A stretch of 64,000 bases of DNA, from positions 3,552,501 to 3,616,500 of the forward strand of contig NZ_CP011479.1 of the NCBI RefSeq assembly GCF_001011155.1, in the 5' to 3' direction. Below are positions 57,161 through 64,000 of the stretch, in pieces. The notes beneath the pieces were generated by a model. The model made no database searches, was not told the origin of the DNA, and saw only the letters and a program-made list of their open reading frames with translations. Position numbers and translations under genes: made by a program. The DNA comes from Hoeflea sp. IMCC20628 (lineage in GTDB: Bacteria; Pseudomonadota; Alphaproteobacteria; Rhizobiales; Rhizobiaceae). Position 1 is the stretch's first letter; every line of letters begins with the position of its first letter.

Positions 57161-57733
57161 TCAGGCCCTCCGGCCGGTGTCTTGGTTGGAATCTGCTGGT
57201 TCACCGGTTGCGGTGATGTCCGCAAGGATGTGTTTTTGAACTTCATTGACCAGGCTGGTGGCGCGATTGGAAACGTTGGAGCCGACAGTGTCGGCGGCTT
57301 CGGGCGTCAGGCCCGACGTGAAGCGGTCAGCCAGCATGCGCTCTGCAATTCCAATACCGCCACCCTTGGCCAGAACCGCACCCAACTGCTCGGCCATCAT
57401 GGATTTCCAGATTTCGCCGGCTGTGCCCTTGCCATAGAGCTCTTCGCTGTCGGCGGGCAGCATGCTGCCAATGAAGTTCTGCAGAACCATGGCCTCAAAG
57501 CGCTGGTAGGATTCGGCATTCTTGTCGGGCGCGGCGTTGGGTTGTTCGGGGTTCACCGAAGCCAAGGGCTCGGCAGAGGCCAGCAGTTGATGCTCGAACG
57601 CCGGCGTTCCGGCAGCCTGTGCGGATTTGCGAACCGACGCCGCTTCCAGCATGGCTTCCGCCCTCTGGGCGATGGCGGGATCGGCAGCCTTGACCACATC
57701 AAGAATGAGATCGGTTGCTATTTGTATGGACAA
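57161..57733 (-). CDS. FlgJ-like rod-binding protein without muramidase domain
   Basis: A 190-residue protein with the rod-binding core FEAMVLQNFIGSMLPADSEELYGKGTAGEIWKSMMAEQLGAVLAKGGGIGIAERML (about residues 80-133). It lacks the C-terminal peptidoglycan hydrolase found in enterobacterial FlgJ, as common in alphaproteobacteria. The start is a TTG at 57733 (MSIQIATDLI) with GAGGGG upstream. It helps flagellar rod assembly in the periplasm. Confidence 0.8.
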   Translation of the reverse strand: MSIQIATDLILDVVKAADPAIAQRAEAMLEAASVRKSAQAAGTPAFEHQLLASAEPLASVNPEQPNAAPDKNAESYQRFEAMVLQNFIGSMLPADSEELYGKGTAGEIWKSMMAEQLGAVLAKGGGIGIAERMLADRFTSGLTPEAADTVGSNVSNRATSLVNEVQKHILADITATGEPADSNQDTGRRA

Positions 57734-57791
57734 AGAGCGCCCCTCGTAAAAAGTGACCGGAAATGATCACTGTCATTGTGGCTGACGAAGC

Positions 57792-58199
57792 TTACGCTGG
57801 CCTTGTGCCGTTGACCCGAGCACCGAGCGAGATTTCCAACAGGTCCAGCAAGGCTTCATCGTCGGCCGTGCGTTCCTCGTCTTCGGTCGCCTCCGCCGCC
57901 TGATCATCGAGCCGGTCGGCTTTGGTTTTTTCGGTCAATACCCGCCGTTCCTGCATCGCCTTGATTCCGGTGAGTTGCTGGGCGCGGGCAGAGAGCCGTT
58001 GAAACCGCAGGGCATATTGGTGCGACATCGCAGCATGGACCGGATCGAAGGAGCCGACCGCGTCGACCAGAGCCGCCTGAGTCTCCTCTGTGGCAGCCTG
58101 GGCCCGCAATGTATGGGACAGTTCATCTTCGGCCATCCGCTCTATCTGCCGTTGGACACGGACAAGGCGGGCGAGTTTTTCAGCACGTGACGCCGCCAT
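57792..58199 (-). CDS. Coiled-coil flagellar-cluster protein, FliJ-like
   Basis: A 135-residue hydrophilic helical protein (RVQRQIERMAEDELSHTLRAQAATEETQAALVDA). Small coiled-coil proteins next to fliR in this position may act like FliJ, the ATPase-coupling export factor, but similarity is too low to be sure. The gene begins one base after the fliR stop, so translation is probably coupled to it. Confidence 0.6.
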   Translation of the reverse strand: MAASRAEKLARLVRVQRQIERMAEDELSHTLRAQAATEETQAALVDAVGSFDPVHAAMSHQYALRFQRLSARAQQLTGIKAMQERRVLTEKTKADRLDDQAAEATEDEERTADDEALLDLLEISLGARVNGTRPA

Positions 58200-58200
58200 G

Positions 58201-58956
58201 TCAGGGTAACCCCGTAAACAGCGGCTCGAACCCGGCGAGATACAGAGAAAACAACGTGGTGGAGCCGAAATAGAACAGGATCAACCCACCAAACAGGATG
58301 AACGGTATCGAGATGAAGTAGACCGGAATCTGCGGCGCCAGCTTGTTGACCATGCCGATAGACAGGTTGAATATCAGCCCGTAGACGAGGAACGGGCTGG
58401 CAAGCCTGAGCACCAGCATGAAAGCGCCCGTCAGCGTGTCGGTGAGCGTCAAGAGCGCCATCCTGGGTTCAAAACCGGAACCAAGCGGCATGAAAGAGTA
58501 GGACCGGACCAGCGACGCGATCACCAGATGGTGGAAATCGCCCAGAAACAGCACCAAGAGCCCTGTCAGGGTGATTACCGCCGTGATGTGCCCCTCCGGT
58601 TCATTCTCCAGGATGCCGTTGGCAGGTGCCGCATTGAAACCGATCGCCATCGACATGGCGGTACCGGCAAACTGCAGAGCCAGCACAATGTATCGTGCGA
58701 TCAGACCCAGCGTGACGCCGATCAGCATTTCCGAGCCAACCAGAAAAATGTAGATGCTGTCTCCACCCTGGACTTTGGGATAGACCGTGTCCCAGAGAAT
58801 TGGGAGTAACGCCATCGAAATGGCGACGGCGAGCAGCAGACGGAACTGCACCGGAATCCGGAAGCTGGCAAAACCCGGCAACACCATGAAGCAGCCGCCG
58901 ATCCGGCAGAACGTCGCGAACAGCGCGAGGACCGTTCCTTCCGGATCGTCGATCAC
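58201..58956 (-). CDS. fliR: Flagellar export gate protein FliR
   Basis: A 251-residue membrane protein of the flagellar type III export gate. The N-terminus [42 protein letters not shown] and the segment [14 protein letters not shown] are typical. It overlaps the flhA stop by four bases (ATGA at 58953-58956). Confidence 0.92.
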   Translation of the reverse strand: MIDDPEGTVLALFATFCRIGGCFMVLPGFASFRIPVQFRLLLAVAISMALLPILWDTVYPKVQGGDSIYIFLVGSEMLIGVTLGLIARYIVLALQFAGTAMSMAIGFNAAPANGILENEPEGHITAVITLTGLLVLFLGDFHHLVIASLVRSYSFMPLGSGFEPRMALLTLTDTLTGAFMLVLRLASPFLVYGLIFNLSIGMVNKLAPQIPVYFISIPFILFGGLILFYFGSTTLFSLYLAGFEPLFTGLP

Positions 58957-61040
58957 GAGATCGAACCGAGTAGCTTGATCTCGATGCCCCTCGCGATTTC
59001 CACATGGGACAGCACTGGCAGGGTGGCGAAGATCCGTTCGACAATCATGCGGACATAGGGCCGCGAATCCGGCGACGTGACCAGCACAAAGGGCACACCC
59101 TTGTCCATGTGTTCGCGGATCACCTTGGTGGCTTCTTCGGAAAACTCCTCAAGCATCCGCGGATCGATGTCGAATTCGATGACTTCGCCCTTCGGATCGC
59201 GCTTGAGCGCCTGGTGGAAGGCCAGATCCCAGCGGCTGCCGAGCCTGAGCACGTTGAGCTGCCCGTTGCGGGCGATATCGCCGCACAGTTGCTGGGCCAT
59301 GCGGATGCGCACATGCTCGACGATCTGCTCGGTCTTGCGCACATGCGGCGCGAGTTCGGCAACCGCCTCGAGAATGAGATGCAGGTTGCGGATCGAGACG
59401 CGTTCGGCGAGCAACAGCTTGAGCACCGCCTGGAAGCCGGAATAGGACATATGCGAGGTGCAGATTTCGTCCGCCAGCTTGCGATATTCCGGGTCCAGCC
59501 TGTCGATGAGGATCTTCATGTCCTTGTAGGACAGCAATTGCGGCAGGTTGTTGCGGATGACTTCGGAAAGATGGGTCAACACCACCGAGACATTGTCGAT
59601 CGGCTGGAAGCCTTCGCGCTTGAGATCCTCGGCAAAGTTTTCCGGAATGGACAGGGCGGGCAGGCCAAAAGCTGGCTCGCGGATCTCGTCACCCGGCAAG
59701 GACGGACGACGCGACCCCGACAGCACCACCAGCAGTTCGCCGACCCTGAGATCATTGGCGGCAACGGTGGTTCCGTGAATGCGGATCTGGTAGCTCTTGT
59801 CCTTGATCGAGATGTCGTCGGAGACCTTGATCTCTGGAACGACGAACCCGTATTGGGTGGCGAATTTCTTGCGCATCTTGGATACGCGAAAAGCCAGTTC
59901 CTCATGCGACCCCAGCAGCTTGGTCGCAACCTGCTTGCCCAGCACCAGTTCGATCTCGGCGGTCTTGAGGATCGATTTGACTGAATCCTTTTCCTTGTCT
60001 TTTTCGTCCTGCTCGCCACGGTGAATCACCTGCGCCTCGGCGCGGGCTTTCTCATCGCGCTGACGCGGAATGATCCAGCTGGCAAAAGCCATGCCCGAAC
60101 CCAGAAGCATGAATGGCAGGAAGGGCAAACCAGGCATGACCGCCAGCAGGAACAACAGGCCAGAAGACGCAAAGAGCGCCCGTGGATAACCACCCAGCTG
60201 GTCGATCACCGCTTCGTCGGTGGAACCAAGCTGGCCACCGCGCGACACCAACAGGCCGGCTGCGAGCGACACGATCAGGGCGGGGATCTGGCTGACCAGT
60301 CCGTCGCCGACCGACAGCCGGACAAAGACATCCGCCGCCTCGCCGATCTGCATGTCGTGGCGGGCATAACCGATGATGATACCGCCGAACATGTTGATGC
60401 CGGTGATCAACAGTCCGGCAATGGCGTCGCCGCGAACGAATTTTGACGCACCGTCCATGGAGCCGAAGAACGAGCTTTCCAGCTCCAGTTCCTTGCGACG
60501 GAGTTGGGCCTGCTTGTCGTCAATCATGCCGGCGGAGAGATCGGCATCGATGGCCATCTGCTTGCCCGGAATGGCGTCAAGGGTGAAGCGGGCGCCCACC
60601 TCGGCGATGCGGGTGGCGCCCTTGGTGATGACGATGAAATTCACCGTGACCAGAATCAGAAAGACAATAAGTCCGATGACGAAATCGCCGGACATGACCA
60701 TCTGCGAAAACCCGCCGATCACCTTACCGGCTGCGTCAGAACCAAGGTGGCCTTCGGACAGGATGACACGGGTGGTGGCGATGTTGAGCGACAGCCGCAT
60801 CATCGTCGCGATCAGCAGAATGGTTGGAAAGGACGAGAAATCGAGCGGCCGCTGGATCCACAGCGCCACCATCAGGATAAGAACCGAAAAGGCGATCGAA
60901 AACGCCAGACCGATATCGATGAGAAAGGCCGGGATCGGCAAGAACAAAATGGACAGGATGACGACAATGCCGAAGGCAAAGCCCATGTCCTTGCCCTGGA
61001 AGTTGGACTTCTGAATCGCCAGCGCCTGCGGATCGGCCAT
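58953..61040 (-). CDS. flhA: Flagellar export protein FlhA
   Basis: A 695-residue export gate component, the usual length. N-terminal part with eight membrane segments ([36 protein letters not shown]), the conserved cytoplasmic loop [34 protein letters not shown], and a C-terminal cytosolic domain of about 350 residues that docks chaperone-substrate complexes. Start chosen at 61040 (MADPQALA). Confidence 0.95.
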   Translation of the reverse strand: MADPQALAIQKSNFQGKDMGFAFGIVVILSILFLPIPAFLIDIGLAFSIAFSVLILMVALWIQRPLDFSSFPTILLIATMMRLSLNIATTRVILSEGHLGSDAAGKVIGGFSQMVMSGDFVIGLIVFLILVTVNFIVITKGATRIAEVGARFTLDAIPGKQMAIDADLSAGMIDDKQAQLRRKELELESSFFGSMDGASKFVRGDAIAGLLITGINMFGGIIIGYARHDMQIGEAADVFVRLSVGDGLVSQIPALIVSLAAGLLVSRGGQLGSTDEAVIDQLGGYPRALFASSGLLFLLAVMPGLPFLPFMLLGSGMAFASWIIPRQRDEKARAEAQVIHRGEQDEKDKEKDSVKSILKTAEIELVLGKQVATKLLGSHEELAFRVSKMRKKFATQYGFVVPEIKVSDDISIKDKSYQIRIHGTTVAANDLRVGELLVVLSGSRRPSLPGDEIREPAFGLPALSIPENFAEDLKREGFQPIDNVSVVLTHLSEVIRNNLPQLLSYKDMKILIDRLDPEYRKLADEICTSHMSYSGFQAVLKLLLAERVSIRNLHLILEAVAELAPHVRKTEQIVEHVRIRMAQQLCGDIARNGQLNVLRLGSRWDLAFHQALKRDPKGEVIEFDIDPRMLEEFSEEATKVIREHMDKGVPFVLVTSPDSRPYVRMIVERIFATLPVLSHVEIARGIEIKLLGSIS

Positions 61041-61207
61041 ATATGCGAAGCTCCGGATCACGGCGCCGGCATCATGCCCGCGCAATTGGTCCCGTCGACC
61101 CTAGTGGTTGAAGCTTGCGCGAAGGTGGCAGGTGTGTTGCCGGAGACCCAGCGTCAAAACAGCATGTGGATGCTGCTCCGTCCGCGAGCGATCCAGACTC
61201 AGCCGGA

Positions 61208-61474
61208 TCAGAACCCGGATTCGATGCGCTGGAAGACGATGTTGGTAAAAGTCGATATCTGCGCGCCGACAAAAGGCGCCGAAACGGCGACAGTGATCAA
61301 GATGGCGACGATCTTGGGAACGAAGGTCAGGGTGATTTCCTGAACCTGGGTCAGCGCCTGAATGAAGGCGATGCCGACCCCGACAAACATCGCCACAAAG
61401 ACCGCCGGACCCGAGCAGATCAGCACGGTCCAGATCATGGTCTGGACGATATCAAGAGCGTCAGCTTCGTTCAT
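61208..61474 (-). CDS. fliQ: Flagellar export protein FliQ
   Basis: An 88-residue protein with two membrane helices (IVQTMIWTVLICSGPAVFVAMFVGVGIAFIQALTQVQEITL), which is the full FliQ pattern. It belongs to the FliPQR core of the export gate. A gap of about 167 bases separates it from flhA. Confidence 0.93.
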   Translation of the reverse strand: MNEADALDIVQTMIWTVLICSGPAVFVAMFVGVGIAFIQALTQVQEITLTFVPKIVAILITVAVSAPFVGAQISTFTNIVFQRIESGF

Positions 61475-61640
61475 CTCGAACGGTATCCCTCATGGATGGG
61501 CTCTGTGTGCAAAGCAGGCCGGAGCCTGCTGCTTTATCCGGAACTGTACCGGCCAGGCAGCGCCAGCCGATTTGTTCCAATTTTCATTCCGCCGGCATTC
61601 CGGACGGAGACCCAGCCGGGTCGATCCACCTGAGTATACC

Positions 61641-62039
61641 TTACCTGATCGACACGCCCGATGTCACGGCAAGTTCCTGGCCGCTGGCGAGAATTGCAGT
61701 CAAGCCTGCGGTCGTCACGCGAACTTCATCCACCACTCCGGTAACCGTGCCGTCAGCGTTGGTCAGTTCGCGTCCGATGATGGCCCCTGCCTGGCTAAGA
61801 TTGGAGGACTGCAGCAGCAATTCCAGATTCTTGTTGGTCTGGATCGTCTGCTCGACCTGACTGAAGGTGGCAAGCTGGGCGATCTGGTCGGTTGCATCCA
61901 TCGGATCGGTGGGGTCCTGGCTCTTCATCTGCTGCACCAGTAGCGTCAGAAAGGTGTCATAATCCAGTGCGGTCTTTTTGGCTGCGGTCGCCGCAGCCGA
62001 CGTTCCGGATGTTATGGCGTTTACTGCGCTTACGTCCAT
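61641..62039 (-). CDS. flgD: Flagellar hook-capping protein FlgD, short form
   Basis: A 132-residue protein with the FlgD N-terminal core ([52 protein letters not shown]), which caps the growing hook. It lacks the C-terminal FlgD fold seen in longer versions, as is usual in the Rhizobiaceae. It overlaps flbT by ten bases. Confidence 0.9.
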   Translation of the reverse strand: MDVSAVNAITSGTSAAATAAKKTALDYDTFLTLLVQQMKSQDPTDPMDATDQIAQLATFSQVEQTIQTNKNLELLLQSSNLSQAGAIIGRELTNADGTVTGVVDEVRVTTAGLTAILASGQELAVTSGVSIR

Positions 62040-62479
62040 GGGGCCAGCTCCTTGCGGATTTTGTCGATGGTGCCTGCAGGCATCGCCGATGAGTTGAGGA
62101 TTTGCTCTTCCACCGGATAGAGCGCACGGATTGCCTTGAGCGCCTCGAAGGCGCGGCCCTGGGTTACCATGCCGTCGATGTGCTTGAGCTCGATCTGCAC
62201 TTCATCATTGGTAAAGCAGGTCAGCAGCATGACCACGGATTTGCGGAACATCACCATGGACTGCTCGGCGCCTTCGGGATTGATCAGCATCATCTGAACG
62301 ATGAAGTAGAGCTGCCTGAGCGGCGTTGTCGCCTGCTCCGGCTGCAGCACGTGGTTCTCGAGCAGAAACGTCACATCATTGAGAAACTCAAGCGCGACTT
62401 TGCGATCGACCCGAAGCACCGCTCCATTGATGAAGATGCGTTCGCCGGCCTTGAGCGAAATGCGAAGTGAACTTTTCAT
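62030..62479 (-). CDS. flbT: Flagellin synthesis repressor FlbT
   Basis: A 149-residue RNA-binding post-transcriptional regulator that limits flagellin translation in alphaproteobacteria. The start [42 protein letters not shown] is characteristic. Its ATG overlaps the flaF stop by four bases, so expression is coupled to its antagonist. Confidence 0.92.
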   Translation of the reverse strand: MKSSLRISLKAGERIFINGAVLRVDRKVALEFLNDVTFLLENHVLQPEQATTPLRQLYFIVQMMLINPEGAEQSMVMFRKSVVMLLTCFTNDEVQIELKHIDGMVTQGRAFEALKAIRALYPVEEQILNSSAMPAGTIDKIRKELAPWT

Positions 62480-62823
62480 TTCAGCCCGTCCCTGATGATG
62501 ATCGAGATATCGATGATGCCCTGAAAGTTGTCCGACTGACGCTGCCTGATGCGTTCGGCTTCCTTGATGACCCAGATCCCGATCGAGATGAGATTGGCTC
62601 GAAGCTCTTCGGCCAATTCATTGTCAGGTGATGCCAGATCTTCGACAAACCGCACCCAGAGGCGGCTGACGAAGTAAACCGCCTCGATGGCATCGCGCGA
62701 TTCGAGGCCGTTGGCTTTCGCTGCAGTCAACAGGGATATGGAATGATTGATCGCCTCACGCTCGCGTTCACGCGCTTCGGCAACACCATCCTGCTGAACA
62801 TCCGCATAGGAAAACTGGTACAT
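62476..62823 (-). CDS. flaF: Flagellar biosynthesis regulator FlaF
   Basis: A 115-residue protein matching FlaF ([27 protein letters not shown] and [23 protein letters not shown]). FlaF promotes flagellin translation or secretion and counteracts FlbT. Lies between flgL and flbT in the usual order. Confidence 0.92.
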   Translation of the reverse strand: MYQFSYADVQQDGVAEAREREREAINHSISLLTAAKANGLESRDAIEAVYFVSRLWVRFVEDLASPDNELAEELRANLISIGIWVIKEAERIRQRQSDNFQGIIDISIIIRDGLK

Positions 62824-62875
62824 TCAGACGCCCTTCATGTTTGTCGGCTTTACCCGGTTACTCCGGGAGACACAG

Positions 62876-63928
62876 TTACAGGTAATTCATAAGATTCAAT
62901 TGCTGGATCCGGGCCGTCAGCGCATATGACATCTCAACCTGGGTCAACAAGGCTTGCATGCGTGTGGAGGCCTCGTAGGCATCCACTCCTTCGATATCGA
63001 CCACATGCAGGGTCAATATCTCGATCTGCGAGCTCAGCGAGTCATTGGCTTTGGTCACGCGGTTTTCGGACAGTCCGAGACTTCCGCGCTGATTGTCGAT
63101 CCCGGTTATCGCCTGACCGGCATATTCCATGGCGCGGGTGTTGACGGCGACACGAACTTCGCTGGATATCGGCGAACCGAGCAATTCCAGACCGATCACC
63201 GCAGCCAGCGCGAATTTGCGCATGCCGTCCGCATTTGCATTGACCCCAGAATCGACCACTTCATTGGTCAGGATGCGACTTGAAATGTTGGTGTCGTTCG
63301 CACTCGACCAGTTGGTGTTCCAATCGGGACCGCTGAACGCCGGTTCAAGCACATTGGTGATGAAATCATCCATCTGGGTGACGGTGATGTTGACGGCCTG
63401 CGGGTCGTCCTGTGTATAGCCAAAATGAGCGAGGAAAGTCGTGTCGAATGCCGCCTTCGCGGCAGACCCCGCGCCGAAATAATCATCAAGCGGCTTTTCG
63501 CTGGAATTGATACCGGCAAACAGGTACTCGCCATTGGACGACGTATTGGCGGCCACCGTGAACGCACCCAGCGCGGCTTCGACGTCGCGAACGGCAACCC
63601 CCAACCGGTTGGCATCGTCTGCACCGCTGACGGAGATGAATGCCTCAAGCATCTGTTGCGCACTGTCGGCCATCAGGTTGAGGGACAACTGGGATGCCGA
63701 AAGCCTCTGGGTGACCAGCGAGTTGGAAGCCTGCATGCTCTTGAGACGGGTGACGTCGTTGTTCAAGGTAATGCTGTTGGAGGTTTGCGCGCCCAACGCA
63801 AGACCGATATCGGCGTACCGTCCGGTGACGATTTCCTTCTGCAGTGTCTGCACTTCAGTCTGGCCGCGACTGATCGTCAATCGCATGGCGTTCTGCATGG
63901 CCTGGTTGGAAATGAAGCTGGTTTTCAT
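62876..63928 (-). CDS. flgL: Flagellar hook-filament junction protein FlgL
   Basis: A 350-residue exported protein with flagellin-type N- and C-terminal helices (MKTSFISNQAMQNAMRLTISRGQTEVQTLQKEI... and LLTQVEMSYALTARIQQLNLMNYL). It follows flgK by four bases and, with it, links hook and filament. Confidence 0.92.
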   Translation of the reverse strand: MKTSFISNQAMQNAMRLTISRGQTEVQTLQKEIVTGRYADIGLALGAQTSNSITLNNDVTRLKSMQASNSLVTQRLSASQLSLNLMADSAQQMLEAFISVSGADDANRLGVAVRDVEAALGAFTVAANTSSNGEYLFAGINSSEKPLDDYFGAGSAAKAAFDTTFLAHFGYTQDDPQAVNITVTQMDDFITNVLEPAFSGPDWNTNWSSANDTNISSRILTNEVVDSGVNANADGMRKFALAAVIGLELLGSPISSEVRVAVNTRAMEYAGQAITGIDNQRGSLGLSENRVTKANDSLSSQIEILTLHVVDIEGVDAYEASTRMQALLTQVEMSYALTARIQQLNLMNYL

Positions 63929-63932
63929 GATC

Positions 63933-64000
63933 CTATCCCACCGACGCCATTAGCGCTTGCAGCATTTCATCAACAACCGAAATGATCCGCGCAGAAGCCT
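63933..64000 (-). CDS. flgK: Flagellar hook-associated protein FlgK, C-terminal end only
   Basis: The last 22 codons before the window edge read ASARIISVVDEMLQALMASVG and a TAG at 63933-63935, the conserved C-terminal helix of FlgK. The gene continues beyond the right edge. Its position directly before flgL is as expected. Confidence 0.8.
   Translation of the reverse strand, partial: ASARIISVVDEMLQALMASVG

Noticed and set aside
59004-61343. Plus-strand frames opposite flhA and fliQ
   Set aside because: flhA and fliQ are clear on the minus strand; the opposite frames have no family features.

Overview
The window looks like chromosomal DNA of a motile alphaproteobacterium of the order Hyphomicrobiales (Rhizobiales), near Rhizobiaceae and possibly a Hoeflea-like marine relative. 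The reasons are the flagellar order flgK-flgL-flaF-flbT-flgD-fliQ-flhA-fliR, the aglEFGAK/aglR alpha-glucoside locus, the zwf-pgl-edd cluster, an ScfR-type regulator divergent from aceA, and generally GC-rich coding sequence. The genus is an inference only. No tRNA, rRNA or CRISPR array was seen.

Layout. 1-6.7 kb: a GMC oxidoreductase (cut by the window edge) with its Tat-exported small subunit, acetoacetyl-CoA synthetase, an AsmA-like protein and a small membrane protein. 6.7-11.2 kb: a putrescine-type ABC importer (potF-G-H-I) with an extra small membrane gene inside the operon. 11.4-16.0 kb: an ScfR/RamB-like regulator divergent from isocitrate lyase, a 78-residue companion gene and a Bcr/CflA drug exporter. 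16.0-19.8 kb: a plastic region with a long gene-free stretch, a palindromic repeat, and an IS3-family element sitting between two restriction-gene remnants that are each cut at the IS border. 20.0-27.1 kb: a chemoreceptor, a puuA/puuB-like putrescine degradation pair and an Xre/RES toxin-antitoxin pair. 27.3-31.5 kb: Entner-Doudoroff genes zwf, pgl and edd. 32.0-34.3 kb: five tandem paralogues of a small exported acidic protein of unknown function. 34.4-42.4 kb: alpha-glucoside uptake and hydrolysis (aglK, aglA, aglG, aglF, aglE) and the LacI-type regulator aglR, with two identical operators. 42.5-46.2 kb: an AT-rich KAP-type NTPase gene split by an IS66-family insertion that carries a partial tandem copy of itself. 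46.4-56.2 kb: folD, then a surface polysaccharide locus (Wzz-like chain-length protein with a very long Pro/Gln-rich tail, flippase, four glycosyltransferase-like genes). 56.2-64.0 kb: a flagellar cluster, all on the minus strand, running from flgK (partial) to a set of poorly characterised accessory genes.

How the parts fit. Several loci form a scavenging metabolism: polyamine uptake and degradation, disaccharide uptake with intracellular hydrolysis feeding the Entner-Doudoroff route, and acetoacetate/acetate use through AacS and the glyoxylate shunt. The accessory interest lies in the small secreted-protein array, the disrupted KAP gene whose reading frame is restored across the target duplication, the broken restriction system, and the mosaic IS66 structure.
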